Positions 39,806 through 51,075 of a DNA stretch of 64,000 nt are shown piece by piece. Position numbers and translations under genes: made by a program. The DNA comes from Sessilibacter corallicola (lineage in GTDB: Bacteria; Pseudomonadota; Gammaproteobacteria; Pseudomonadales; Cellvibrionaceae), in NCBI RefSeq assembly GCF_021290925.1, contig NZ_JAJSLX010000004.1:310001-374000 (forward strand), given 5' to 3'. A model generated the notes under the pieces. It worked only from the letters and a program-made list of their open reading frames with translations. It did no database searches and had not been told where the DNA came from. Every line of letters starts with the position of its first letter. The first letter of the stretch is position 1.

Positions 39806-40408
39806 CTAGTTTCTTTTCCGGTTTCTTCTGCGTGAGCGTGATGGCGCGTTATCGGAGGTTTTCGGTAAAAAAACATCTTCTAAACGAGTTTCGCCAGGAC
39901 GTAGGTCTTTTAACTCCCAGTTGCCAATTGATGTGCGAATCAATCGTAATGTCGGAAATCCAACCGCAGCTGTCATTCTTCGCACCTGTCTGTTTTTTCC
40001 TTCCTTGATCGAAAGTTGAAGCCAACTGGTTGGAATATTTTGTCGCTGACGGATCGGCGGATTTCTTGGCCAAAAGTCCACGGTTTCAAGTTTATGAGCT
40101 TTTGCCGGTTTGGTTTTTCCATCTTTCAATTCAACCCCTTGTCTCAGTAGGCTCAGTGCCTGTTCTGTTATTTCTCCTTCAACTTGTACGCAGTAAGTCT
40201 TAGAAAGTTTAAATTTGGGGTTACTAATTTGATGTTGAAGCTGCCCGTCGTTGGTTAATAACAGCAAACCTTCGGAGTCATAATCCAACCGTCCGGCTGG
40301 GTAAAACCCCGACTGTTGGATAAACTTTTTTAGTGTGGTTCGATCACCGTCATCGGTAAACTGGCTGAGAACACCAAACGGTTTGTTGAGTAAAAGAATT
40401 TGCGGCAT
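39806..40408 (-). CDS. rluE: 23S rRNA pseudouridine(2457) synthase RluE
   Basis: A 200-residue RsuA-family synthase without an S4 domain. It begins MPQILLLNKPFGVLSQF, has GRLDYDSEGLLLLTNDG (nucleophile D42) and IKEGKNRQVRRMTAAVGFPTLRLIR. The basic tail SRSRRRNRKRN is an unremarkable extension. First gene of the rluE-nudJ-mnmA-hflD-purB-roxA run, an order shared with Pseudomonas. Confidence 0.92.
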   Translation of the reverse strand: MPQILLLNKPFGVLSQFTDDGDRTTLKKFIQQSGFYPAGRLDYDSEGLLLLTNDGQLQHQISNPKFKLSKTYCVQVEGEITEQALSLLRQGVELKDGKTKPAKAHKLETVDFWPRNPPIRQRQNIPTSWLQLSIKEGKNRQVRRMTAAVGFPTLRLIRTSIGNWELKDLRPGETRLEDVFLPKTSDNAPSRSRRRNRKRN

Positions 40409-40550
40409 CGTGGTGATAAAGTTTTGATTCGGTCAGCGATTATCTCAAAATAGTGGATTGATTCGCAAAAAGAATTAATTAACGGGTTTAGGGCGTGAGA
40501 AAAAACTGAGAGGTGTTCTGGTGCGTAAATGAAATCTAGGTAATATAATT

Positions 40551-40577
40551 AATAGTGCCTGGGCCGCAGGCACTATT
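40551..40577 (-). repeat. 10-bp perfect hairpin downstream of cspD
   Basis: AATAGTGCCT / AGGCACTATT around GGGCCGC. No clear T run on either side, so it is a stable 3' structure more than a classic terminator. Confidence 0.6.
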
Positions 40578-40598
40578 GGGATTTTAACGAAAGGATAA

Positions 40599-40672
40599 AA
40601 TTTTTATAAATTTGTACGAAGACCACAGGGTGGTGATTCGTTAATGTGTTTATAAATTGATTTATAAAAATT
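40599..40672 (-). repeat. 13-bp inverted repeat immediately after the cspD stop
   Basis: AATTTTTATAAAT (40599-40611) and ATTTATAAAAATT (40660-40672) are exact reverse complements separated by 48 bases that contain a smaller dyad (CCAC/GTGG). It starts 5 bases after the cspD stop codon, so it should form a long 3'-UTR stem. Confidence 0.6.
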
Positions 40673-40676
40673 ATGC

Positions 40677-40946
40677 TTAGTTAAGCATATTAGGCGGGGG
40701 GCTGGTTTGTGTATCTTGAATAGATGCCTCTTTTCGTTTAGTTGCGGAAGGTTCTATACCAACGGCATGCATTCCTTTATCGCCCTTAGCAACGTCGAAC
40801 ACGACTTGTTGCCCGGCTTTTAAAGTTTTATAGCCATCCATTGTTATTGCAGAATAATGAGCAAAAAGCTCATCGCCTCCGTTGTCTGGAAGAATAAATC
40901 CATAACCTTTGGCATTATTGAACCACTTGACGGTACCTGATTGCAT
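40677..40946 (-). CDS. cspD: Cold-shock-domain protein CspD
   Basis: 89 residues. The cold-shock domain starts MQSGTVKWFNNAKGYGFI, with RNP1 (KGYGFI) and RNP2-like (ELFAHY). A ~20-residue tail follows (SATKRKEASIQDTQTSPPP), as in CspD, which inhibits replication in stationary E. coli. Start ATG at 40946 with AAGGA upstream. Divergent from clpS-clpA, the conserved gammaproteobacterial arrangement. Confidence 0.92.
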   Translation of the reverse strand: MQSGTVKWFNNAKGYGFILPDNGGDELFAHYSAITMDGYKTLKAGQQVVFDVAKGDKGMHAVGIEPSATKRKEASIQDTQTSPPPNMLN

Positions 40947-41165
40947 AGCAGATTTCCTTGTTTGGGTATAAGCCATGAGCTGATGCATGAACTTAAGTTG
41001 TTATTTTTTTATTGAACCCAATATTTTTATTATAAAAATGCTGGTCGCAGAGAAATAATTGTAACCACATAGAAATGGCTACGGTCATATACTGATATGA
41101 AATTTAATGAGTTGTCAAGCCCTTTGCGAAAACTTCCACCGAGGCTTGACTTGACATCCAGTGAC

Positions 41166-41189
41166 AATCAGAGTGAAGTTACTCTGATT
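41166..41189. promoter_or_regulatory. Perfect inverted repeat in the cspD-clpS divergent region
   Basis: AATCAGAGT and ACTCTGATT are separated by 6 bases, 28 bases before the clpS start. It could be an operator or a leader hairpin of clpS. Confidence 0.45.
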
Positions 41190-41216
41190 CAGTGCAATAA
41201 GCGTATTAGGGGTAAT

Positions 41217-41579
41217 ATGGATTATCATCGACTAACATTAAACAGTAGTGACAGCGATGATTTAGACGGGGGCCGTGATAGTGGGTTAGCTGTTGCGGAA
41301 CAAAAACCGCAACTCAAGCGTCCTTCTATGTATAAGGTCATCATGTTAAACGATGACTATACCCCGATGGAGTTCGTGGTCGAGGTGTTAGAAAGCTTTT
41401 TTTCCATGCATAGAGAAAAAGCGACCCAGATAATGTTACAGGTTCACACAAACGGCAGTGCAGTGTGTGGTGTATTTACACGGGATATTGCTGAAACAAA
41501 AGCTGCGCAAGTGAATCAATACGCTAAAGAGAACCAACACCCATTGCTGTGTGAAATTGCTGCAGCAGACGACGAATAA
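41217..41579 (+). CDS. clpS: ClpA adaptor ClpS
   Basis: 120 residues from the ATG at 41217, which has AGGGG 5 bases upstream. The core has [21 protein letters not shown] and [29 protein letters not shown], the ClpS fold that binds N-degron residues and docks on ClpA. The frame stays open 40 codons further upstream to 41097, but that would make ClpS unusually long. ate and aat, which make N-degrons, are encoded 3 kb away. Confidence 0.95.
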   Translation: MDYHRLTLNSSDSDDLDGGRDSGLAVAEQKPQLKRPSMYKVIMLNDDYTPMEFVVEVLESFFSMHREKATQIMLQVHTNGSAVCGVFTRDIAETKAAQVNQYAKENQHPLLCEIAAADDE

Positions 41580-41611
41580 TTAAATTGGTTGTTTAAGTTG
41601 AGGTTGAATCA

Positions 41612-43882
41612 ATGTTAAGCAAGGACCTGGAAGTTACATTAAATCAAGCTTTTAAAGGTGCTCGTTCTAAGCGTCATGAGTTCATGACGGTTGAGCACTT
41701 GTTATTGGCTCTGATTGACAACGAAGCCGCCGCTTCTGTATTGAAAGCATGTGGTGCGGATTTAACCAACTTGCGTAAGGAGCTTGTCGAGTTCGTCGAC
41801 TCAACTACACCACTCATTCCTGAGGATGACACCGAGCGTGAAACTCAGCCAACCTTAGGTTTCCAGCGAGTGCTGCAGCGTGCAGTATTCCACGTACAGT
41901 CATCTGGTCGCAAAGAAGTTACCGGAGCCAATGTTTTGGTGGCGATCTTTAGCGAGCAAGAAAGTCAGGCTGTTTACTACCTGAAACAGCAAGAAATTGC
42001 CCGTATTGATGTAGTCAACTATATCACCCACGGTATTTCTAAAGTCGGTGATCAAGGCGATCACAGTGTCGATTCTGGACAAGATCACGGTGATGAAGAA
42101 TCTATGAATTCTGCAGAAGGTGCATCCAGTCCACTCGATTCCTTTGCGACTAACTTGAATGAAGAAGCCATTCAAGGCCGAATCGATCCATTGGTCGGTC
42201 GAGACCAAGAGCTTGAACGAGTCAGTCAGGTATTGGCCCGCAGGCGCAAAAATAACCCATTATTGGTGGGTGAGTCCGGTGTCGGTAAAACTGCTATCGC
42301 CGAAGGCTTGGCAAAACGTATTGTCGACGGTGAAGTCCCAGAAATTCTCTTAGAAAGCGTTGTTTATTCACTTGATCTGGGATCGCTCTTGGCCGGTACC
42401 AAGTATCGCGGTGATTTTGAAAAACGCTTCAAAGGCTTGTTGGCCCAGCTTAAAAAGAAAGACAAAGCCATTTTGTTTATCGATGAAATTCACACCATTA
42501 TTGGTGCTGGTGCTGCCTCAGGTGGTGTCATGGATGCGTCGAATCTGTTGAAGCCACTATTAACGTCAGGTGATCTTCGCTGCATCGGCTCAACCACGTT
42601 CCAAGAATACCGTGGAATCTTCGATAAAGACCGAGCTTTGTCGCGCCGTTTCCAAAAAATCGATGTGAACGAGCCGAATGTTGAAGATACCTATCAAATT
42701 TTGAAGGGCTTGAAGTCTCGGTTTGAAGAACACCATAGTCTCAAATACACCGACTCAGCATTGAGAGCCGCTTCTGAATTAGCCTCGAAATACATCACTG
42801 ATCGCTTTATGCCTGATAAGGCCATTGATGTCATCGATGAAGCCGGTGCTTATCAGCAGTTGCAACCACCCAGCAAACGTCGCCGCCAAATTGGCACCAG
42901 CGATATCGAAAAAGTTGTTGCTAAAATTGCTCGAATTCCGCCGAAAAGTGTTTCATCTTCGGACAAAGAACAGCTTAAAAAGCTTGATGATGCATTGAAG
43001 CTAACAGTATTTGGTCAAAACGATGCCATTGGTGCATTGTCGACTGCAATCAAGCTTTCCCGAGCAGGGCTGAATTCACCAGATAAACCAGTTGGTTCAT
43101 TCCTCTTTGCCGGACCTACCGGTGTTGGTAAAACTGAGCTTTGTCGCCAGTTGGCCTCTGCGATGGGCATTGAGTTGCTGCGCTTTGACATGTCGGAATA
43201 CATGGAGCGTCACACGGTTTCTCGTTTGATCGGTGCACCTCCAGGTTATGTAGGGTTTGATCAAGGTGGGTTGTTGACCGAAGCTGTCACCAAGCATCCT
43301 CATTGTGTTGTGTTACTCGATGAAATCGAAAAAGCGCACCCAGAGGTGTTTAACTTGCTGTTGCAGGTGATGGATCACGGCACCTTAACCGACAACAATG
43401 GTCGCAAAGCCGATTTCCGCAATGTCATATTAATTATGACAACCAATGCAGGCGCAGAAGATATGAGCCGTGCCTCGATCGGTTTCTCGAAACAAGATCA
43501 CACCACCGATGGTATGGAAGCGATCAAAAAGCTCTTCACGCCAGAGTTTAGGAACCGTTTAGATTCCATCATTCAATTTGGTGCTCTAACCGTTGAAGTA
43601 GTTAAAACGGTTGTCGACAAATTCTTGGTTGAGCTGCAAGCTCAATTGGATGAAAAGCACGTGGTCCTGAATGTATCGGAAGAAGCGCGTGAATGGTTGG
43701 CGATCAACGGCTATGACGAGAAAATGGGTGCTCGCCCAATGGCCCGACTCATTAAAGAAAAGCTCAAAAAGCCATTGGCAGAACTGGTTCTCTTTGGTGA
43801 CTTATCTTCCGGTGGTAATGTCGAGATTACCGTCGAAAACGATGATGTTCACATTGAGGTAGAAGCGCCAGAACTGGTGTAA
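41612..43882 (+). CDS. clpA: ATP-dependent Clp protease ATP-binding subunit ClpA
   Basis: 756 residues: Clp N domain (1-145), first AAA+ domain with GESGVGKTA and VLFIDEIHT-like [12 protein letters not shown], second AAA+ domain with [10 protein letters not shown] and [12 protein letters not shown]. No ClpB-type middle coiled coil is present, which fits ClpA. It unfolds substrates for ClpP and takes N-degron cargo from ClpS, encoded 32 bases upstream. Confidence 0.98.
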   Translation: MLSKDLEVTLNQAFKGARSKRHEFMTVEHLLLALIDNEAAASVLKACGADLTNLRKELVEFVDSTTPLIPEDDTERETQPTLGFQRVLQRAVFHVQSSGRKEVTGANVLVAIFSEQESQAVYYLKQQEIARIDVVNYITHGISKVGDQGDHSVDSGQDHGDEESMNSAEGASSPLDSFATNLNEEAIQGRIDPLVGRDQELERVSQVLARRRKNNPLLVGESGVGKTAIAEGLAKRIVDGEVPEILLESVVYSLDLGSLLAGTKYRGDFEKRFKGLLAQLKKKDKAILFIDEIHTIIGAGAASGGVMDASNLLKPLLTSGDLRCIGSTTFQEYRGIFDKDRALSRRFQKIDVNEPNVEDTYQILKGLKSRFEEHHSLKYTDSALRAASELASKYITDRFMPDKAIDVIDEAGAYQQLQPPSKRRRQIGTSDIEKVVAKIARIPPKSVSSSDKEQLKKLDDALKLTVFGQNDAIGALSTAIKLSRAGLNSPDKPVGSFLFAGPTGVGKTELCRQLASAMGIELLRFDMSEYMERHTVSRLIGAPPGYVGFDQGGLLTEAVTKHPHCVVLLDEIEKAHPEVFNLLLQVMDHGTLTDNNGRKADFRNVILIMTTNAGAEDMSRASIGFSKQDHTTDGMEAIKKLFTPEFRNRLDSIIQFGALTVEVVKTVVDKFLVELQAQLDEKHVVLNVSEEAREWLAINGYDEKMGARPMARLIKEKLKKPLAELVLFGDLSSGGNVEITVENDDVHIEVEAPELV

Positions 43883-43924
43883 ATACCAAGACCAGAAAGC
43901 TCGTTACTTGCAAAAGTTAGCGTT

Positions 43925-43959
43925 AAAAAGTCAGAAATCATTGGTTTCTGGCTTTTTTT
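43925..43959 (+). terminator. Rho-independent terminator after clpA
   Basis: AAAAGTCAGAAA pairs with TTTCTGGCTTTT (one G-T wobble) around a 7-nt loop, running into seven T residues. Confidence 0.85.
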
Positions 43960-44122
43960 GTTTTTGCAATAAAGCAAACAGCTAGGTCAAAGCCAAATGC
44001 CAAAACCAATGTATGGCAAAATCAGTGTCTTCCAAAACTTGCGAGTGATTAATCTAAAAATTGGGGGAAATTGAGCGGGGAGGGAAGAGCCTGCATCTAG
44101 CGATGCCAGACTCATAAATAGC

Positions 44123-44341
44123 TTATCGAGCGCGATAAGTGATGCGTGCTTTGCTTAAGTCGTAAGGTGTTAGTTCAACTTTCACTTTGTCGCCGGTAAG
44201 AATTCTGATGTAATTCTTACGCATTTTTCCAGAGATATGTGCGGTAACCATGTGGCCGTTTTCCAACTTGACTCGGAAAGTGGTATTCGGAAGCGTATCC
44301 ACAACTTCACCTTCCATTTCAATGTTGTCTTCTTTTGCCAT
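44123..44341 (-). CDS. infA: Translation initiation factor IF-1
   Basis: 72 residues, starting [19 protein letters not shown] and ending KARITYRAR, typical of IF-1. ATG at 44341 with AGGAAA upstream; a TTG two codons earlier is not needed. A perfect 7-bp dyad CTTATCG/CGATAAG at 44122-44139 overlaps the last codons and stop. It follows ate in the transcription direction and is convergent with clpA, as in Pseudomonas. Confidence 0.98.
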   Translation of the reverse strand: MAKEDNIEMEGEVVDTLPNTTFRVKLENGHMVTAHISGKMRKNYIRILTGDKVKVELTPYDLSKARITYRAR

Positions 44342-44573
44342 TAACAAATTTCCTCGAATAAATTTAATCTAAACAGCAGCGATTGAACTTTATTCAATCA
44401 GGCCATAGGTGGACTGCCAAAAAAATAGGCGTGAATTGTGCCTTAATCGAACACCAAGTCCAACCCCAAAAATACATAATTACCACTTTTATATAAATTT
44501 ATTCAAATTTATATGCGTAATTGCAGGGATTGTTGGGTGAAAATTACTTAAAAACGGTGGGATTTCAGAAGCA

Positions 44574-45290
44574 TCATTGGCAATCATCAAACTCTTGCCA
44601 TTCGCTGTCGGTATAAACCTCTAGAGGTTTAAATTTGGTTTTGTAATTCATTTTTACACACTGCCTGATCCAATAGCCAAGATAGACATAGGGCAGGCCA
44701 GACTCTAACGCCAGTTGAATTTCTATTAAGATGGCGTAAGTTCCCAAGCTGCGTTTGTGTAATTCTGGCTCAAAGAACGTGTATACCGCAGAGATTCCGT
44801 GGTCGAGTTGATCAATAACCGCGACACCAATTAAGGCGGAATCCAGCTTAAATTCTATAAATTTTGTTAAATTCCATTCAGAGGTTAAAAACGAGTCGTA
44901 TTGCGCTCTGCTGGGCGGATACATATCTCCGTCTTGATGGCGAATAGAAATGTAGCGTTCGTAAAGGGAGTAGTGTTCTTCCGTGTCGATACTATCGATG
45001 ATCGAAAATTCGATATCAGAATTTGCCTTCAGGCAGCGTTTTTGTTGACGGCTAGGTTTGAAGTCGGCAGCTGGAATTCTTACCGGTACACATTCCTGGC
45101 ATGAATGGCACTGTGGTCGGTACAAATGTTGGCCGCTGCGCCTAAAGCCGATTTCAGACAGACGGCTGTACACATCCTGATTAATTTTTGCGTTTGGGTC
45201 CACAAAAACGGTAGTCGCTATTTTTTCATCTAAATAGCTGCATTTATGCGGATGTGTGGTAAATAATTTGAGATTAGCCAGTGTTGTCAC
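44574..45290 (-). CDS. bpt: Leucyl/arginyl-tRNA--protein transferase (Bpt/Ate family)
   Basis: 238 residues. The N-terminal segment CSYLDEKIATTVFVDP and LYRPQCHSCQECVPVRIP (cysteine cluster) and YLGYWIRQCVKMNYKTKFKPLE at the C-terminus identify the bacterial Ate homologue, which in Vibrio attaches Leu to N-terminal Asp/Glu. The product is an N-degron recognised by ClpS. Adjacent to aat on the same strand. Confidence 0.93.
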   Translation of the reverse strand: MTTLANLKLFTTHPHKCSYLDEKIATTVFVDPNAKINQDVYSRLSEIGFRRSGQHLYRPQCHSCQECVPVRIPAADFKPSRQQKRCLKANSDIEFSIIDSIDTEEHYSLYERYISIRHQDGDMYPPSRAQYDSFLTSEWNLTKFIEFKLDSALIGVAVIDQLDHGISAVYTFFEPELHKRSLGTYAILIEIQLALESGLPYVYLGYWIRQCVKMNYKTKFKPLEVYTDSEWQEFDDCQ

Positions 45291-45388
45291 CTATACGAAA
45301 GCGTCAAAATGGTTTTGTATTTGTAGAATATTATTATAATTTTTACAACATAATCTCAAAAAAGAGAAATAAACAACTCTTTAGAATA

Positions 45389-46081
45389 TCAGTTTAGACT
45401 ACCGGGTTTTGGTGAGGTAGAAAAGCGCTTATTTTTTTGTAGTATTTGCTCAAATTCTTCTCTCGGGATTTCAACCGCCCCCAAAGAACGCAGGTGCTGA
45501 GAGGTCACTTGGCAATCAATCAAAAGATAGTCTTTTTCGACTAATATTTCGGCAAGCTTTACAAAAGCGATTTTAGAGGTGTTTGCTTCTAGGCTGAACA
45601 TCGATTCGCCAAAAAAGACTCGATTAATCGCTACCCCATACAATCCGCCTACCAGCTCGTCACCTTTCCAAACTTCAACGCTGTGGGCGTAGCCCAGATC
45701 GTGCAGTTGGCAGTAGGCGGCTTCCAAGTCTTCCGTAATCCAAGTGCCTTCAAAGTGCTTTCTGGTGTCGCCACACAGATGAATAACCTGCTCAAATGCT
45801 TCGTTGAATGAAACACGGTAGACCGATTTCCTAAGGAGCTTAGCTAAGCTTTTTGAGCAATGGGCTTGATCGGGAAAAACAACGCACCTAGGGCTGGGTG
45901 TCCACCAAAGAATAGGTTCTTCTTCACTGAACCACGGAAATATTCCTCGGCTGTACGCAGAAATCAAACGATTGGTGGATAAATCGCCACCTGCGGCCAA
46001 AAGCCCATTGGGAGAATCTAATGCGTTGTCCGTGGGTGGAAAGTCATCAAACTTTGAGTGAAGCCAGGGGATATTAATCAT
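45389..46081 (-). CDS. aat: Leucyl/phenylalanyl-tRNA--protein transferase
   Basis: 230 residues. The N-terminus has FPPTDNALDSPNGLLAAGGDLS, then YSRGIFPWFSEEEPILWWTPSPRCVVFP, and the catalytic core VEVWKGDELVGGLYGVAINRVFFGESMFS, all strong Aat signatures. It adds Leu or Phe to proteins with N-terminal Arg/Lys and feeds the ClpS-ClpA pathway. It lies between trxB and bpt. Confidence 0.96.
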   Translation of the reverse strand: MINIPWLHSKFDDFPPTDNALDSPNGLLAAGGDLSTNRLISAYSRGIFPWFSEEEPILWWTPSPRCVVFPDQAHCSKSLAKLLRKSVYRVSFNEAFEQVIHLCGDTRKHFEGTWITEDLEAAYCQLHDLGYAHSVEVWKGDELVGGLYGVAINRVFFGESMFSLEANTSKIAFVKLAEILVEKDYLLIDCQVTSQHLRSLGAVEIPREEFEQILQKNKRFSTSPKPGSLN

Positions 46082-46175
46082 TGACGTGCCAAATAGCTCA
46101 GTTACAAGTGAATATCTTCGGATATTCTCGCGCTAATTGGAATCTGTAAGGTAGATATAAGTAACGTTTCTGCCA

Positions 46176-46204
46176 CATTTAAGGAAGCGTAGCCTCCTTA
46201 AATG
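46176..46204 (-). repeat. Hairpin after trxB
   Basis: CATTTAAGGA pairs with TCCTTAAATG around a 9-nt loop, 23 bases past the trxB stop. No strong T run follows on the minus strand, but its position fits a transcript end. Confidence 0.5.
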
Positions 46205-46226
46205 CAGTTTTTAGCAGTAACCGAGA

Positions 46227-47912
<1,686 letters not shown>

Positions 47913-50258
47913 TTGTCAGAAAGCCAAGCTCAACCGATTACAAATGCTTCGAAAGGGAGTCAGTTGTTGTCGCGGCTTTTAAAAGAAGGAGCACTCATTG
48001 CTCTGGTTGCCCTTTGTTTGTTTTTACTGCTGGCTTTGGTGACTTACTCATCGAGTGATCCCGGTTGGTCAAGTACCGGTCTCGGTGGCCCCATCAAAAA
48101 TGCCGGCGGTGTTATTGGCGCGTGGCTTGCCGACGTTCTTTTTTCCATATTTGGCTACACCGCTTTTCTCTTCCCTGTATTGATCGCCATTCGAGCGGTC
48201 AAAGTATTTCTGCAACGCAACAGTCAGGGCTTGGAATTTGACTGGGTATTAATCAGTCTTCGATGCGTTGGTTTTGTCTTGGTTATGCTCGCTGGAACCG
48301 GATTGGTCTCGCTTAAATTTGGGCTAGAAGTCAGCCCGCTACCATTCTCCAACGGCGGTATTTTGGGCGCTGCTGTCAGTGAATCCATCGAAAGTGCGTT
48401 CAGTTACACCGGTGGCGGCCTGATTTTAGTCACGTTGTTCTTGTTTGGCTTAACAGTATTCACCGATCTTTCTTGGATTGGCTTGATGGACTCCATCGGC
48501 GCGGGTGTATTGGCGGCAATTGCTTGGCTAAAAGCGGCTCGAAAACGAAGAATCGCGGCTAAAGAAGAAAAAGAAATCGCCCAAGAGGCCGTGTTTCAGC
48601 GCTTAGAAAGCCGGAAAGTCAAAGAAAAAATACTACAAAAAACCGAACCCGTAATCATCACTCAGCCTGCGCCAAAACCCAAAAAACGCAGCGAACGCGT
48701 TGAAAAAGAGAAGCAAGTTAAGTTGTTTGAAGGCCCGGTTGAAGGAGAGTTACCCGCGCTAAATCTGCTGGATGCCGCCGATGCTGATGCGAAAAAAGGT
48801 TTCTCGGAAGAATCTCTTGAGGCCATGAGTCGGCTTTTAGAGCTAAAACTTCAAGATTTTGGCATTACCGCCGAAGTTGTCGCCGTAATGCCAGGACCGG
48901 TGGTCACTCAGTTTGAGCTGCAACCGGCACCTGGCATTAAAGCCAGCCGCATTACCAACCTCGCAAAAGACATCGCTCGATCACTGGCCGTGATAAGCGT
49001 GCGTGTGGTTGAAGTCATTCCTGGAAAGTCCGTTGTCGGTATTGAAATTCCCAACGAACATCGACAAATGGTGCGCTTAAGTGAAGTGCTAGAATCGACC
49101 GAATACGATAAAGCCAAATCGCCCTTAACCCTAGCGTTGGGCCACGATATCGGTGGTAATCCTGTTATAGCCGATCTCGCCAAAATGCCGCACTTGCTCG
49201 TTGCGGGTACCACCGGTTCGGGTAAATCGGTGGGCGTAAATGCCATGCTCTTGAGCTTATTGTTTAAATCCTCGCCCGAGCAAGTGCGCTTAATTTTGGT
49301 GGACCCCAAAATGTTGGAGCTTTCCGTTTACGAAGGCATTCCGCATTTGTTAACTCCCGTTGTCACCGATATGAACGACGCCGCCAATGGTTTGCGTTGG
49401 TGCGTAGGGGAGATGGAACGCCGTTATAAATTGATGGCCGCTATGGGCGTTCGAAATTTAGCCGGTTTTAATCGCAAGGTCGAAGAAGCCATAAAAGCAG
49501 GCGAGCCTTTAAAAGATCCTCTGTTTGTCCCTGAAGAAAACTACGAAGCCGGTGAAGCAGTAGCCACCGCGCCTGATTTAGAACCCTTGCCGTTTATTGT
49601 TGTTGTGATCGACGAATTTGCTGACATGATGATGATTGTCGGCAAAAAAGTTGAACAGCTCATTGCTCGAATCGCCCAGAAAGCCCGCGCTGCCGGGATT
49701 CATTTGGTATTGGCTACCCAGCGGCCTTCGGTGGATGTGATCACCGGGTTGATCAAAGCCAACGTGCCAACGCGAATGGCATTTCAGGTTTCTTCGAAAA
49801 TTGATTCGCGAACCATTTTGGATCAAGGCGGTGCAGAGCAGCTCCTCGGGCACGGGGATATGCTCTATTTACCACCGGGCAGCGGTGTTCCTATTCGTGT
49901 TCACGGTGCTTTCGTCGATGATCACGAAGTGCACAAGGTTGTCGAAGATTGGAAACGTCGTGGTGAACCGAATTATCTTGATGAAATCATAGATGAGAGC
50001 GCGAATGCCATTCCGGTACCCGGACTCGCCACAGAAGGCGAAGAAAGCGACGATGAATCCGATCCACTGTACGACGAAGCCGTTGAGTTTGTTTTGGAAT
50101 CTCGCAAAGCGTCAATTTCATCGGTACAGCGCAAATTGCGCGTCGGCTATAACCGCGCTGCGCGTTTGATTGAAACCATGGAAGCCGCGGGCGTTGTCAG
50201 TGAAATGGGTACCAATGGCAGTCGCCAAGTGTTAGCACCAGCGCCGCCAAAGCGCTGA
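47913..50258 (+). CDS. ftsK: DNA translocase FtsK
   Basis: 781 residues. Four N-terminal transmembrane helices (within about 25-190), a linker rich in charged residues (about 205-265), then the motor: [19 protein letters not shown] (Walker A), [14 protein letters not shown] (Walker B), [19 protein letters not shown], and a C-terminal winged-helix gamma domain ([19 protein letters not shown]) that reads KOPS sites. The TTG start at 47913 has GGAG 8 bases upstream. It clears chromosome dimers at the septum. It leads a run with lolA and rarA. Confidence 0.97.
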   Translation: MSESQAQPITNASKGSQLLSRLLKEGALIALVALCLFLLLALVTYSSSDPGWSSTGLGGPIKNAGGVIGAWLADVLFSIFGYTAFLFPVLIAIRAVKVFLQRNSQGLEFDWVLISLRCVGFVLVMLAGTGLVSLKFGLEVSPLPFSNGGILGAAVSESIESAFSYTGGGLILVTLFLFGLTVFTDLSWIGLMDSIGAGVLAAIAWLKAARKRRIAAKEEKEIAQEAVFQRLESRKVKEKILQKTEPVIITQPAPKPKKRSERVEKEKQVKLFEGPVEGELPALNLLDAADADAKKGFSEESLEAMSRLLELKLQDFGITAEVVAVMPGPVVTQFELQPAPGIKASRITNLAKDIARSLAVISVRVVEVIPGKSVVGIEIPNEHRQMVRLSEVLESTEYDKAKSPLTLALGHDIGGNPVIADLAKMPHLLVAGTTGSGKSVGVNAMLLSLLFKSSPEQVRLILVDPKMLELSVYEGIPHLLTPVVTDMNDAANGLRWCVGEMERRYKLMAAMGVRNLAGFNRKVEEAIKAGEPLKDPLFVPEENYEAGEAVATAPDLEPLPFIVVVIDEFADMMMIVGKKVEQLIARIAQKARAAGIHLVLATQRPSVDVITGLIKANVPTRMAFQVSSKIDSRTILDQGGAEQLLGHGDMLYLPPGSGVPIRVHGAFVDDHEVHKVVEDWKRRGEPNYLDEIIDESANAIPVPGLATEGEESDDESDPLYDEAVEFVLESRKASISSVQRKLRVGYNRAARLIETMEAAGVVSEMGTNGSRQVLAPAPPKR

Positions 50259-50299
50259 TTGTATTTGAGCTAATCATCTAACTAAATAAACCGTGTGAG

Positions 50300-51046
50300 T
50301 TGAGCAATTTGAGAATTTTTAACGTTCTGCCTGGCTTTTTTAACCCTCGAAAATTACTGAAAGGCGCCTTATTGGGCGTCGTTATTTCCGTTTCAGCCCA
50401 TGCCGCTTCGGAAAACACAGCAGCTACTAACCCGTCATTGTCCAACAAGGCAGAAGCGAACAACGTAGTTAATGCCGAGGAACTTAAGCCGCTGTTGCAG
50501 CCTTTGGCGAACTCCACCGGAGAATTCGAACAACGGCTGTACGATCAACAGGGCGAGCTGGTGCAAGAAAGCAGCGGTACTTTTGCACTCAAGCAACCTG
50601 GGCGATTTCGTTGGGATACCGTAGAGCCATTCCCGCAAAATTTAATCAGCAACGGCAAAACCATTTGGTTGTATGACCCCGACCTAGAGCAAGTGACGAT
50701 CAAGTCATTTGCCGATCAGCAAGATCAATTGCCGATTCGTTTAATTAGCGGTGATTTTTCCGTCATAGAATCGGGTTTTGAAATTTCCCGTATTATCGAG
50801 CAATCAGACGCTGATCTTTCTAACACCGAAAATCAGCACTACGTGTTAAAACCTTTAGAATCTGAGCAGCTCAAAACCATCGAATTAACGTTTTCTGAAA
50901 ATCACATTCAATCCATGACCGTCACTGAAACCACCGGATTTAATACCGTGTTTGAGTTTCAGAATAATCAGCCGCTGGAAAAGCTCGAATTAAGCACCTT
51001 CGAATTTGCGGTTCCCGATGGCACCGACGTTTTCTACGATAATTAG
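50300..51046 (+). CDS. lolA: Outer-membrane lipoprotein carrier protein LolA
   Basis: About 248 residues with a signal peptide (LLKGALLGVVISVSAHA then cleavage near ASEN) and the LolA core (GEFEQRLYDQQGELVQESSG, FALKQPGRFRWDTVEPF, WLYDPDLEQVTIK). It ferries lipoproteins across the periplasm to LolB. The start is uncertain: TTG at 50300 or TTG at 50309. The ftsK-lolA-rarA order is conserved. Confidence 0.93.
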   Translation: MSNLRIFNVLPGFFNPRKLLKGALLGVVISVSAHAASENTAATNPSLSNKAEANNVVNAEELKPLLQPLANSTGEFEQRLYDQQGELVQESSGTFALKQPGRFRWDTVEPFPQNLISNGKTIWLYDPDLEQVTIKSFADQQDQLPIRLISGDFSVIESGFEISRIIEQSDADLSNTENQHYVLKPLESEQLKTIELTFSENHIQSMTVTETTGFNTVFEFQNNQPLEKLELSTFEFAVPDGTDVFYDN

Positions 51047-51075
51047 TTGCGATAAATTCTTGTCGTATAAACGCC

